A stretch of DNA of 64,000 nt from Fistulifera solaris (GCA_030295235.1 AP026139.1:124001-188000); one strand, 5' to 3'. Numbered from the stretch's first letter, positions 28,462-40,380 are shown. Program-made: numbers and translations. Notes: generated by a model from the letters alone, not told the origin.

Positions 28462-31015
28462 TCAAGCGACAACAGGATCACGAGGAGGATCAACGACTAG
28501 CGCATCCTCTCCTTTAGTCTCTTGGGTAGTGGGATCGTGGTTGCGGAGAATAACAATATCATTCATGTCATCAGAAAGAAGATTGCTACTCCGCCATCCA
28601 TACGGTGCGTGGCCTTGTTTCTGCTGTTTCTGGGCTTCGGCTCGCGTCATGACCATGACCGTATCACCTTCTTGTAATGAACCTTCCAACAGTAAATAAC
28701 TCAGCGGATTTAACAATTCCTTGTTCAAAGTGCGCTTCAGTGGACGGGCTCCGTAACGAATGTCGTATCCCATTTCGGCTAAGGCGTTCTTGGCATTCTC
28801 ACTGATGTGTAGCTGCATGTTCTGATTACCTTCGAGCCGTTCTGTGATTTGTGTCAAATTCATGTCCAAAATGGCGTTCATATTGTCACGTTGCAAACGA
28901 TTGTAGATCACCACTTCATCCATACGATTGAGTAGCTCAGGACTAAGTGTACCTCGGACCACTTGCATAATAGCTTCTTGCACGGAAGGATCCGTGCTTT
29001 GCACCGAATCGGGCAAGCCAGCGAGTGTCTGTGCCCCCATGTTACTCGTCATAATGCAAATCACATTGCGAAAATCCACTCGTCTCCCGTGAGCGTCCGT
29101 CAATCGGCCTTCATCGAAGAGTTGAAGCAGCAAGTTCCACACGTCCGGATGTGCTTTTTCAAATTCATCCAACAATAGCACTTGATAAGGTCGTCGGCGT
29201 ACGGACTCAGTGAGGAAACCCGCCTCATCGTAGCCAATGTACCCGGGAGGTGCTCCTATGAGACGACTCACGGTATGCTTCTCTCCGTATTCGCTCATGT
29301 CGATACGAGTCATGGCATTTTCGTCGTCGAATAGAAATTGCGCCAACGCTTTCGCTGTTTCTGTCTTACCGACGCCAGTAGGTCCCAAAAATAGAAAGTT
29401 GCCAAGTGTTCTATCGTGAGCTTGCAATCGGGTTCGCGCCAAGCGAACGCAGTTGGCCACGGCTGTCAATGCGTGGTCTTGTCCCACGACACGTTGACGT
29501 AATTCCTCTTCTAAATGAAGTAATTTTTGAGATTCTTCTGCACCGGTTATTTTCGAAACGGGAATTCCGGTGTGCCGTGACACAATCGCCGCAATAGCCT
29601 CAGCTGTCACGGCATCAGCGAGCATCTTAGGATGAGAGGAAATGGTTTGCTCAACACGTTCTAATTCATGTTGCAAATTAGGAATGGTGGAATGCATCAA
29701 TTCACCCGCCTTGGCAAAGTTTCCTTGTCGACGAGCTTGTTCCAAGGCCACTTGAGCATCCTGTAAATCTGATTGTAGCGTTTTGACACGTTCCAATTCC
29801 GCTTTTTCTGCTTCCCATTCTTGCGTTAATCGCGCTTGTTCGGCTTGAAGTTCTTTTACCTGTGCGGTTACTTCCTTGAGACGAAGAACTGATTTCGCGT
29901 CCTGCTCTTGTTCTAAAGCGCTCTTTTCAATTTGCTTCGTCAACAAGTTGCGTTCAACATTCCACAGCACCTCCGGTTTACTTTCTTGTTCCAATCGGAG
30001 CCGGCTAGAAGCTTCATCAATGAGATCAATGGATTTGTCAGGTTGTTGTCGATCCGTCAAATAACGATCCGACAAATGTACCGCCGCCACCAAAGCTTCG
30101 TCTTGAATCCGCAATCCGTGATGCAATTCATACGATGTCTTTATACCGCGTAGGATGCTCAACGTGTCTTCAATATTGGGTTCGTTGACGTACACCGACT
30201 GAAACCGGCGCGCCAGAGCCGCATCTTTTCCAGAATCCGATATTCATCCAAAGTGGTAGCTCCGACTAACTGCAAATCCCCACGCGCCAATGCCGGCTTC
30301 AACAAATTCCCCATATCCATACTCCCCTCACCTTTACCGGCACCCACCATAGTATGCAATTCATCTAAAAACAAAATCACATTCCCTTGAGCTTGTTCCA
30401 CATCCCGCAAAACTCCTTTCAAACGCTCTTCAAATTGTCCCCGAACTCCGGCTCCCGCCATGAGCGCCGCTAAATCCAACGACAAGACCTGTTTGTGTTT
30501 CATACTTTCCGGCACATTCCCCGATTGGATGCGCGCCGCAATGGCTTCGGCAATCGCCGTTTTGCCCGTACCGGCATTCCCAATCAAGACCGGGTTGTTT
30601 TTCGTACGACGGGCCAAAATTTGCAAACAACGTCGGATTTCCTCTTCACGGCCTATCACCGGATCTAATTTGTTTTGTGCCGCGAGTGCCGTTAAATCGA
30701 CTGTGTACTGTGAATGAGAGTGAAAAGAAGGAGGGAATGAATGAGTCCTTGAAAAAAAACACTTTTCTAATCTTACAAACTGGATTGACACAAAAATATA
30801 TGTACCTGCTCCAAATAATGACCAGCTTTGTTGCTCTCTGGGTGCATCCATGGAGGAAGCATGCCGTTGTTGGATGACAAGCATCGTGATGCGACGAACA
30901 CGGGCTGAGACGGAAGCAATAGGCGATCGCTACGAAGGGCCGTCATCGTGGGAGCGAGACGACGGGAAACCACCCGCGCTGTGCGGGGATTTCGAACCAG
31001 TCGCGACAATAGCAT
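28462..31015 (-). CDS. HSP78: Mitochondrial ClpB/HSP78 disaggregase
   Basis: Exons 31015-30806 and 30707-28462 encode 818 residues. The N-terminus ([20 protein letters not shown]) is Arg-rich without acids, a classic mitochondrial presequence. It leads almost directly into nucleotide-binding domain 1 ([20 protein letters not shown], Walker [10 protein letters not shown], Walker [12 protein letters not shown]). A long coiled-coil middle domain follows, then domain 2 ([34 protein letters not shown]). The Clp N-terminal domain is absent, as in yeast Hsp78 (about 811 residues). HSP78 is an AAA+ disaggregase working with mitochondrial Hsp70. The intron is 30805-30708 (GTACAT...CAG), phase 0. One base is missing from the T4 run 30226-30229 ([12 protein letters not shown]), and the CDS length agrees. 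Frames on both sides of the break are otherwise perfect. Confidence 0.93.
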
Positions 31016-31290
31016 TCCTTTTGTTTGATATGATGAGTGATGAATAGGAATCTTCAAAGAATGAAAGAAACCGCAAAATAATAATGAAAGAATGGATCCA
31101 TTATCTTCAGAAGAAGAAGTCGTGGAAATAATGCGAAGCCTTTTCTGTGACAAGATCAATCACATGCGAGGAACTGCCACGTGGAAGTCAATAGTTTGAC
31201 TAAAGTACGGAGTGGCAGTAGGCAGTAGTAGTCATCAGCTTCCATGCGACGTGAGCACGGATCATCCCTTTTCGCATCAAAACCTTGCGT

Positions 31291-32584
31291 TCAAAACTCA
31301 TCATGCTGGTTGGCGTCTTCGTTCTCGGAACACAATTCACACGTCTTTCGACATTCTTCTCCCATGAAGACAGGATTCTTTCGACATTCTCCTTGACTTT
31401 TCCTATAAGAAAAGAGAAAATATAGTGAGAATGAGATGCTGTTAGCGTGACTCTGCACCACAGACACGACGCACCAAAAACCACAATGCCCCGACAAATC
31501 ATAACACGTCTTTCGTTCAATGATCATGACTTGTGGACTGGTATCGTTGGTAATCTTCCAACTCGCCAAACACGTATGGTCGGTCAACTTGTAGCGTCCG
31601 GGGGAATCACGTCGCGTATCGACCCGTGCATCGCGAATCCACCATTCGTGTGACAACATGGATCGGTGAGTCGCTTGTTCTCCCGCCTGTAAGGTCATTT
31701 TGATGTGCGCTCGATTGCCGTGAATCCAATACACTTCCACCGGATGATCGTGTTGATTGATGAATTGAATATCGACTTCGAGTTGTTCCCATACCCACTT
31801 ATCGAACGTTTGTCGATTCTGCGTTGTGAGTGTTTGGAAGGAACTGAGTTGGAGCGGCTCGCCGCGTCGGGCCAAAAAAGAAGACAGGTTCGGTGAGTGG
31901 CGCCGTGAGGCCAAAAAACTGTGCCAGGGGATGTTTGGGTGTGTGATACCGAATTTGTACCGTTTGTAACAAATCTTCCCACCAAATTCCTTGACTCGAC
32001 ATACCGGCAAAGGGATACGGAAAGACCATTTCATCATTGACCTGCGTTTCAATCGTTCCGGGTTGTACGAACGAAATCAATAAGCTACGTTCGAGTACAT
32101 CCGCATCATTCAAGATGATGATTTGCAATTGTTCCAAACTGACGACGTGCAAGACCCGTGATTGGGCCTGTTGAACATCGAAGCGATCTTTTAATCGTTG
32201 TGGACGAGCATATTTCCAAGTAAAAGTCCATTGTTGTTTCTGTTGTTGTTGATGATGATGATGTTGTTGATGGCTTTCGGACGTTCGTCCAGTTCGGTCG
32301 TAGCGTTGTCGTGAGGATGCGTCACTCAATATTTCAAATGCTCGGGCGACTTGACGAAAATTTTCCGCCGCTTCTTCCGCCGGTAAGTGAGTATTCTTGT
32401 CAGGATGAGTATCCAAGGCTTTCCGGCGATAGGCCTGCTTGATTTCTTTGGTGGTGGCGTGGCGCGTGACTCCGAGGATTTCGTACAAGTTGGTGGTTTC
32501 TTGTGGTGCGATGATGGGAAGTAGTAGTAGTAGTAAAGCGGTTGCGATGAAGCCGTTGTAGCAAAAATAGAATAACGACTTCAT
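31291..32584 (-). CDS. ER-lumen J-domain protein with VHL-like and ShKT domains
   Basis: Exons 32584-31475 and 31402-31291, 406 residues when corrected. Order: signal peptide (GFIATALLLLLLPIIAPQ); J domain about 32-97 with the HPD motif (THPDKNTH); a His/Gln-rich linker; a middle region of unknown fold (RVLHVVSLEQLQIIILNDAD, possibly thioredoxin-like); a segment near residues 270-340 resembling the VHL beta domain (HPVEVYWIHGNR, LQAGEQ, SHEWWIRDA); and a C-terminal ShKT module with six cysteines (CYDLSGHCGFW, GECRKNP, CRKTCELC). It ends in HDEF, a plausible KDEL-type ER retrieval signal. The 72-nt intron 31474-31403 (GTGCGT...TAG) interrupts ShKT and is stop-free. One surplus base in the A6 run 31874-31879 must be removed, and the CDS length agrees. 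Likely a co-chaperone or folding factor for secreted proteins. The domain combination is unfamiliar to me. Confidence 0.82.
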
Positions 32585-34126
32585 TTTGTTACTACGGTTG
32601 GAGAAACAAGAAAGGTAATTTCCATGGTGGGGTTGTTTTGTGCTCGATTTCAGCTTTTGTGCCGATCTCAGCGCATTCTTTTTTTTTTGTTCCTTTCATC
32701 GGCGCGGGTCTTTTGGGGATTTCGTCGTCAGTTTTCTGGCTTTAAGAAAACCCGGAGGTTATCAAAATTTTGGTACGGTCAATTGCAAAATTAATTCTCA
32801 AGTATTTCATTCCATATCAAGCACTTTCTTTAAACAGTATAGACTTAACTTGTTTAATCGAAAGGAAAGGCAGATGCGTTGACGAGAATGACGAGTTTTG
32901 CGTAGACTACGAAATCTTGATTCATGACTGAAATCCAGTCACTGTTAAGTTGATACCACACTTTGGGTTTATAGTGAACACTGGGGACAACTATCCGCAA
33001 GGATGTTTGACGTAACTGAATCCATGCGCGCATTGCAATGGTGCTAAATGAAATTTCGTTTTTATTTCAACATTTTAGGTTTAAAAATGTGGTAGAATGA
33101 GCGGAATTGAGTGATGAACGGTCTATTCTATTTGAAGATGAGTTTACAGGCCCTGATCTAGAGTGTAGAAAGTATGCATCCCTATTCGAGTGCACAAGGC
33201 TTATTGTTCGATAAGCGCTTCTTAAAGAGCGACCATCGCTCCGTCTGTCGAAACGAGCTGAAAAGAGAAAGAGAAGGTTTTTGAGATCACGTGTGTTTCA
33301 ACAAAAACAAAACATGAACAACTGCAGCCACGCGCACGAATGACAACATCAGGGTATATTAAAGTTGAATTTTGTAAAAAAAAGTCTTCAAAAATCTTCA
33401 GATGCCAGTAGTCAATGGTCACAATAAGATTTTCGTCATTTGTTGTCATTCGACGACGATATTCGTCGCGTGCAGAGAGATAATTCCATCAGACAGTACG
33501 AATAACAACAGGGTTCTTCTCATAACACGGATAATAGTGTTCTGAAGGTGTCCTAAGATTTCTATCTTCCTTTGGAATCTCTCTTGTTTTGCGAGGATCA
33601 CTCACTGTAAACGAAAAAAAAAGTAATTGTCCACATACGATGGATTCAGGCTCATTATATCAGTGTGTTTTGTTTCGATCCTTGTGATCCTTTTGGCTGT
33701 TTTTTAATATCAAGTACACAGCAATGACTATATCAAATACAGTTCAATGACTAACTTACAGCTGATTGAATAAGAATCGATAGGAATAGCAACCAAATAA
33801 CTCGATGATTCGGAAGTCGGTGATGTCTTGTTGTGATAAGACAACGAGTTGCACTCCGTAAAATGTTTGTTGTGTTTTGGATTTTGGATATTGAATGGCG
33901 GCATTACGGGCGCCGTACGATGGCCAGAACAACCAAAAATCCTTCCGTTTCCCTGACCATCTTCCGTGTTGTCGTCAGCAGATCCGTTCATTATTTTTTG
34001 CGACAGCTGCTTTTTTTCTACCGCGACATTATCGACACTCGATTCATAAAAAAACAAACGTGTCGTTTCACTAAAGGACAGTCCTATCAACAACCAGAAG
34101 TTTACAACCATATATACACAACAAAC
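32585..34126. other. Intergenic region with one dispersed-repeat copy
   Basis: About 1.5 kb between divergent genes. It holds repeat copy B near 32.9 kb. A 207-codon minus-strand frame (33728-34351) overlaps the cold-shock gene antisense and is not convincing. Nothing else recognised. Confidence 0.5.
32915..33115 (+). repeat. Dispersed repeat, copy B
   Basis: Core GACTGAAATCCAGTC at 32926-32940, a 17-bp spacer, box CACTTTGGGTTTATAGT from 32958, then GCGCGCATTGCAATGG and GAGCGGAATTGA. These landmarks follow the order of copy A over about 180 bp. Confidence 0.65.
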
Positions 34127-34782
34127 ATGTTCTTCAGTACTAGTCTCGCCGTATTCCGTCGTACGATCCCGCAATTCCGTTCGTTTGCGACGAAAGAATA
34201 CGGAACAGTCAAATGGTTTGATATCAAGAAAGGATTCGGTTTCATTACACCACAAGATGGTGGAAAAGATGTATTCGTGCATCAAACTGTAATTCATGCG
34301 AATGGATTTCGATCTTTGGCGGTGCGTATTCTCGTAAATGTGGGTTTTCAAGAGAAAAATCCGCTCTCAACCTTTCACGACATTTGTCATCTATTTTATA
34401 CTTTTTTTCTTTTCTTTTCGTTCATGGCGTTTCCTTTTACAATGAACTCGGCATCTTTTGCTACATTTTCAATTTTGTACAATTTTTTTTCGCTGTATTC
34501 TACAAATCATCACAATATCTCTGTGCTCGATTTCTTCAGGAAGGCGAAACGGTCGAATATACGGTCCAACTCGACGAAACCGGCCGTCTCAAGGCTACTT
34601 TGGTGACGGGTCCGATGGGTGCCTTTGTACAAGGAATGCCCAAACCAAGTTTCCGTTCCAATGACAATACAAATTATGGTTTTGGTAATACATCGAAGAA
34701 CAGCGATTTTGACGATGAATGGACGAAGGAGAGTCCGGCGGACTACGAGGAAACAAAGTCGGACAATTCGTACAAGAATTAA
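34127..34782 (+). CDS. Cold-shock domain protein, probably mitochondrial
   Basis: Exons 34127-34321 and 34540-34782 encode 145 residues. The cold-shock domain shows both RNA-binding motifs: RNP1 KKGFGFI in [15 protein letters not shown], and RNP2 VFVHQ in KDVFVHQT. It is completed across the intron by EGETVEYTV and RLKATLVTG. The leader ([20 protein letters not shown]) is rich in Arg and Ser without acids, which fits a mitochondrial presequence. The C-terminal tail is Asn/Ser/Asp-rich and disordered. The 218-nt intron (GTGCGT...CAG) is the longest found in the window. Such proteins bind single-stranded RNA or DNA as chaperones. Confidence 0.88.
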
Positions 34783-35822
34783 AGAATGAAATTGTTGACA
34801 CCTCTGAATAGAAAATAATGCAATGATCCATCAGCTCTTGTTCTTTTCGTTATTGCCATTCATTTGTATTGTAGGTCGTCGAGGAATGCTTTCAACAGAA
34901 TTCTGATTGATTGCAATCAACAAAATTCGTCGAGCTATTCTCTGACCGAATTCATCCAGGGTGGCATTATCGAGGAAGCATCGTTTCGTGGGTGATTTTG
35001 ACCTATTTAACAATGATGATCCTTCACACTTGGATCGGCGGCTCCAGCACGGACCATTCTGCTGAGGGATGAGGAGGAGTACTTAGCTTCTTTTTTTTCA
35101 AGTATATAACCTAACATTTAGCTGGGCGTCCAGCCTTCGTCGGGCTAGAGAGCTCAGTTTCAGCTCGTAGCGCTACCAGTACGGAACTGATTTACGAAGA
35201 GAACACGAAACGCGAATGAATCATCATCAACAAGATCCCCTCTCTCGACTGGGACGTCTGACTACTTTTTGGGTCAGTGACGGTAGACGGTAGTGTGTCG
35301 TTCTTGGTGCGCCATTGCGCGACGCGCCACGTAGTCACGTGAAAATGACTGGTTCTCGTGGTCGAACGACACACTTCCAACGTCATTTTGCACGCGCGAA
35401 ATCTGCGCGCGTGAGCACTCTGGCGGAAACAGTGCGAACGGACCTTGGTGCCAACGACACGCCCACCATTCAACTCGTTTTTTTTTTTTCGCCCCATAGC
35501 CATCGGACCCTTTCTTTCCATTATTTTCTCGTATCACGTGATTTTCGAACGAGGTATGTCTTTGGAAAAGAGCTTGCTATGCCTGTTTTGTTTGTGTTTT
35601 TTTAGTCGGCGACGAGGCTACGAAACATAAAATGTAACATTGATAGTTTCTCTTGCCGGAAGTGTTTGTTGGCGGAGATACTTTTCTGAAGGAATGACGA
35701 ATCTTCTGTCATTTTTGCGCTTTCTGTACCCGATGGTTCTAACGTCACTTTTCTAATTTTTTATTCTACAAATTACTTTCGATTTTAGAAAAGTTCAGAT
35801 TTTGAATATTTGTAAAATCATC
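34783..35822. other. Intergenic region upstream of eEF3
   Basis: About 1.04 kb. Short overlapping ORFs on both strands near 35.2-35.6 kb are not protein-like. The promoter of the translation factor gene is expected here; no RNA gene recognised. Confidence 0.5.
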
Positions 35823-38800
35823 ATGTCTTTGGAAGACAAGTTTAGTGCTTTAAGTTTGTCCGATGTGCCCTCGGTCATCGAGACCGCCAAGAAGGACTTG
35901 AAGGGCGTTGCCGCTGGAATCGAAGCTTTGAAGGCCCGTTGTGAATCCAAGGAAGACAGCGAAGCCATTGCTGCCTTGAGTTTGGTGCAGAAACTTATGG
36001 AAGAAGTTCCAGAGGCTCAGGCTTTCGTCAAGGAATGCCTTGGAGCATGTACGTAGCGTTATTCGATTCTATGCTTTCCTTTGTCATCAGCGACGACAGA
36101 AAATGCTCACTGCTTTATTTCTTTCTATCGAATTCAGGCCTAATGCAAACACTTCATAAGAGTGCCGAGGTGCGAAACCAGGCTGAAGCGACCGCGTTTG
36201 CTATTTGCGAGAAAATCAATCCTTTTGGTATGAAATCCCTCTTGCCCCAGATTTTCGCTGCCATGCCTGTGGAACAGAAGTGGCAAGTGCGAGAATTGGC
36301 GCTCAAATGCTTATCCAAGTTCAACAAGACTGCGCCGAAGCAGCTCGGAGATGCTCTTCCCGAGGTCATCCCCGAAGTCACCGCTTGCATGTGGGACACC
36401 AAGAAGCAAGTCAAGACTGCGGCCAATGAAGCTATGCAATCGGCCTTGGAGGTAATTGGAAACAGAGATATTGAACACATGACTGACAAGATTTTGAAAG
36501 CCATCACCACCCCCAAGGAAGTGCCCGAAATCATGCACAAAATGGCCGGTGTCACTTTTGTTCAATCCGTCGAATCGCCTGCGTTGGCCATGGTTGTGCC
36601 GTTGTTGCTTCGTGGACTTCGAGAAAAGAACACCGCTACAAAGCGACAGTCGGCTGTCATTATCAATAACATGAGTAAGCTTGTCGACAATCCTCTGGAT
36701 GCCGCTCCTTTCTTGCCCCTCTTGTTGCCTGCGTTGGAGCAGAACGCCGCATCCATTGCCGACCCCGAGGCTCGTGAGACCACCGAATTGGCTGTCAAGC
36801 AATTGCAACGCCTCAAGGGACTCGCTGATAAGCAAATGTCTGTCCGTGGTGACATTAGCAAGCTAGAGAACGAGTTCAAGAAGGCTTTCGGTATCGAGGA
36901 TGGTGATGCTAGCACGGAGCTTGTTGTCAAGTTCGCCGCTACCATTGCCACCACCATGATGGACTTGCATTACATGGAAGACATGCAATGGAAGAAGCAT
37001 GTTTCGGCTCAATTTACTGCTTTCTTTGATAGTGCCAAGTGCGAAGCTGCTACTGAAAAGGTCCGCGAAGAGGCTGAGAAGATGCTTGTCGTTCCCGAGG
37101 AAGACGATGAGGATGACGATGCCGAAGAATTGTGCAACTGCACTTTCACTTTGGCTTACGGTACCAAAATCTTGCTTCACAACACCAAGATGAAGTTGCT
37201 CCGTGGTCGTCGTTACGGTTTATTGGGAACCAACGACTGTGGTAAGACTACGTTAATGAGAGCTATTGCTAACAACCAGGTTGAAGGTTTCCCCGACACC
37301 GAGACTGTCCGAACCGTGTTCGTTGAAGCCGATATTCAAGGTGAACAATCGCATCTTTCGTGCGTCGAGTACGTCTTTATTGATCCCAAGATTCAGGCCA
37401 TGGGCATTTCCAGGGAAGAGGTCCGAACCGTTTTGGCTTCCGTCGGTTTCACTGAAGACGGAAAGGCCAAGCCCGACCACGCTGTGTCGACACTATCTGG
37501 TGGATGGCGCATGAAGCTTGCTCTTGCCCGTGCCATGTTGCAAAAGGCTGATATTCTTCTCATGGACGAGCCGACGAATCACTTGGATGTCATTAACGTT
37601 GCCTGGGTGAAGAAGTACTTGAATTCGTTGACCGACGTTACGTGTATCATCGTCAGTCACGATAGTGGCTTGTTGAACGACTGCTGCACCAACATTTTGT
37701 CTTTTGATAACCTCAAATTGAACACATTCAAGGGTAACTTGGATGAGTATGTCAAGGTCCACCCGCATGCGCGTGCGTACTTCACTCTCCAGACGTCTTC
37801 CAAGATGAAATTCAAATTCCCGCAGCCCGGCCCTATCGAAGGTGTGAAGAGTAGAGGAAAGGCTCTTATGAAAATGACCAACTGCACGTTCACGTACCCC
37901 AAGAACGAGAAGCCAACTCTCTTTGACATTACTGTGCAAGTGTCACTCAGTTCCCGTGTTGCCTGCATCGGTGAAAATGGAGCCGGAAAGAGTACCATGA
38001 TCAAGTTGTTGGTCGGAGAGATTGTTCCCCAAGTCGGTGAAGTTTGGAAGCATCCCAATGCTCGTATCGCGTATGTTGCCCAACACGCCTTCCACCACAT
38101 TGAAAGCCATTTGGACAAGACCCCGAACGAGTACATTCGTTGGCGTTTCGCGAACAACGGTGAAGATAAGGAAAGTTTGGTTAAGGTTTCCATGCAGTAC
38201 ACCGATGAGGAGATTGAGTTGCAGAAGAAGCCATTCGAGCTGCAAATTGTCGATGAGGCCAGTGGAAAGATCACCAAGGTGAAGAAGGTTGTTGCCGAAT
38301 TGGTTGGTGGCCGTAAGCAGAACAAGTCCAAGGAGTATGAGTATGAAGTTCGTTACGCCGGATCCACCGTCGAAAACGGTGAGTACCTGCCCGCCAAGAC
38401 CCTCAAGAAGATGGGTTGGGAGAAGGCTATGAAGGCGGTCGATTTGAAGCTCGCTCAGCGTGCCGGTATGTTCGTCAAGCCTCTTTCGACCAAGAACGTC
38501 GAAGAGCACTTGGAGGGCTGCGGTTTGGCTCGAGAGTTTGGTACCCATTACCGAATGAGCGCTCTGTCGGGTGGCCAGAAGGTCAAGGTCGTTTTGGCCG
38601 CGGCCATGTGGATGCAACCGCACATTGTGATTTTGGACGAGCCCACCAACTACTTGGATCGCGAGTCACTCGGTGCTTTGGCCGGTGCCATTGAAGAGTT
38701 CGAGGGAGGTATTATCATCATTTCTCACAACAACGAGTTCGTGGGCAAATTATGCCCCGAGACGTGGTTGATGGATGCCGGACATTTGGAGACCAAGGGT

Positions 38801-39025
38801 GACGCCGACTGGATGTTGAAGCAGGACACGAAGATTCAGGATCAAGTCCAAATTACCGAGATGACGGATGCTGCCGGTAACAAGATTGAAATCCAGCAAG
38901 ACAAGAAGAAGCTTTCGAAGAAGGAAGAAAAGGCTCTTATCAAGAAAATCAAGCAGAAGGTCAAGGACGGCGAGAAGTTGGACACGGACGAGGAAGAGTT
39001 TGCTTTTGAAAAGGATCTGTTGTAA
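35823..39025 (+). CDS. Translation elongation factor eEF3
   Basis: Exons 35823-36048 and 36138-39025 (intron GTACGT...CAG) encode 1037 residues; yeast eEF3 has 1044. Order: HEAT repeats over the first third (LLPQIFAAMPVEQKWQVREL), a four-helix region, ABC domain 1 with Walker A GTNDCGKTT near residue 439 and signature LSGGWRMKLALARAM, and ABC domain 2 with GENGAGKST near 687. A chromodomain-like insert (VVAELVGGRKQNKSKEYEYE) precedes signature LSGGQKVKVVLAAAM. The Lys-rich C-terminal tail binds ribosomes in yeast. eEF3 drives E-site tRNA release with ATP. Codon use is strongly biased toward a few C/G-ending codons, as expected of a highly expressed gene. No frame break. Walker A of domain 1 has Asp-Cys where fungi have Gly-Cys (GPNGCGKST). 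Confidence 0.95.
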
Positions 39026-39084
39026 ACAGACATACGAATACTAATATTAAGGTCTTATTACATGTTAATCCGTACTTTCTCTTA

Positions 39085-39933
39085 TTATGTGCTCGGTGAG
39101 TAGTAGACCGTCGTGACAAACTTGGTTTTGTATCGTTGCGTGATCCCCAACACCATCATGTTGTCTCGAATGGCGGTACAATACAAATGATTCAATGCCA
39201 CATGCTGCGGCACCGGCAAGGCGGCCGTATCTTGCAACTGAGGTGGTTTATTCAAAATAATGTGTCGCAAATGAGGCGGCAGCGGTGGCGGTTCTTTCGT
39301 ATAATCATCAACATCGGGCATGAGGTTAGAAAAGACTTCTCCATCTTGATCGGGTTGCTTTTTGAGAGATCCTGTAGTCGCATTATCATCACTGAGATCG
39401 CCATCGGAATCGGCCGACGGCACCGACACAATGGTCTTGCCGTACATGGCGGCCGTCCGTTCCGTTTCAAAGGTTTTATCGCCAGTATAAGCTTTGAAAC
39501 CGGTGACATCAATGAAATTATTAATGCGCCCTTCTATATCGGCGACAGTCGGTTGATCCGGAGCGAAGCGCCATTCATCATCAACAATGAATTTGAAAGC
39601 GTGCTTCCCTCTTTTCAAATTGTGAATGTACGTAAAGTCATTGCCGGACCGGTGCATGGGAATTTGTCGACTCCAATTGTTGAAGGTGCCCGTAATATAA
39701 ACTTGTCGTCCGCCGTGTTCCCACCGAAAGACCGTCGGGACGGCATCATCATCCAACCAGTTGTCGGCCGGCAATTCTGTGGTATCCATCATGACGGTGT
39801 CGCGGTATTCTTGGACCGGAGGCGCCGCGGGAGGTGTGTCGTAACCGGCGTAATCGTAACTACTTCCCGGAATATTTTGTCGTGTTTCGTGCGGTTGTCC
39901 TCCCGCATTGGCTTGCAGTGGTGCATTTCCCAT
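39085..39933 (-). CDS. AMPK/SnRK1 beta subunit
   Basis: A single exon of 282 residues. A glycogen-binding CBM48 module lies near residues 68-145 (FRWEHGGRQVYITGTFNNWS, HAFKFIVDDEWRFAPDQP). The C-terminal ASC domain that binds the alpha and gamma subunits follows (PPPLPPHLRHIILN, LPVPQHVALNHLYC, GITQRYKTKFVTTVYY). The N-terminus MGNAPLQ is a good N-myristoylation signal, as in animal and fungal beta subunits. The Asp-rich linker (DSDGDLSDDNATTG) is typical of a regulated disordered region. The complex is the cellular energy sensor. The gene is convergent with eEF3, with only about 60 bp between stop codons. Confidence 0.93.
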   Translation of the reverse strand: MGNAPLQANAGGQPHETRQNIPGSSYDYAGYDTPPAAPPVQEYRDTVMMDTTELPADNWLDDDAVPTVFRWEHGGRQVYITGTFNNWSRQIPMHRSGNDFTYIHNLKRGKHAFKFIVDDEWRFAPDQPTVADIEGRINNFIDVTGFKAYTGDKTFETERTAAMYGKTIVSVPSADSDGDLSDDNATTGSLKKQPDQDGEVFSNLMPDVDDYTKEPPPLPPHLRHIILNKPPQLQDTAALPVPQHVALNHLYCTAIRDNMMVLGITQRYKTKFVTTVYYSPST

Positions 39934-40380
39934 GTTTTAATTCGTTTGTATACAGCAAATGAAAGAAAGAAACAGTAGCAAATGAAAGAAAGAAACAGTA
40001 GGAAAGGGAAATATAATTGATTTAAAGAATAAAGACTCTTGTATTTGTAGCGCAACCAGAGGAAAACGACGGTTTTTTTTTTTTTTTGACACCGCTGCTT
40101 GTCCATCATGACAGTCTACAGTATGCAACAGTTTGCCTGACCGGTATTCGTTAGTCTGACAGTCCATCCGTAAAGGCGAATCATCCTCATCGGTTCGTCA
40201 TTTTTTTGAAAGTTCATCGCGTGTTGACTTTTTCTTGATTATACCCATTGCACGGAGTATTATTCATTTATTTGACGATGATTCATTCTATTATTTCTCA
40301 TTCTTGAATCATCATCTCATCACTGTATTCCTTCAATCAGCTTGTATACAGTACTGTAGCAACGAAACGTCGACACAGGC
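39934..40380. other. Intergenic region
   Basis: About 450 bp upstream of the AMPK beta start and of the small plus-strand ORF. It contains a long A/T run (around 40072-40088). No gene recognised. Confidence 0.5.

Noticed and set aside
27980-28465. A 161-codon minus-strand frame as a real gene
   Set aside because: It runs through two degenerate repeat copies, overlaps the HSP78 stop codon and matches no family; it is kept only as evidence that the repeat may once have been coding.
30980-31010. GGATTTCGAACC resembling a tRNA T-loop on the complement
   Set aside because: It is inside the Arg-rich presequence of HSP78, and no acceptor or anticodon stem can be formed around it.
33728-34351. A 207-codon minus-strand frame overlapping the cold-shock gene
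   Set aside because: It has no recognisable domain and overlaps antisense to a conserved RNA-binding domain.
39136-39978. A 280-codon plus-strand frame
   Set aside because: It is fully antisense to the AMPK beta gene, which has clear domains; the long frame is a by-product of its codon use.
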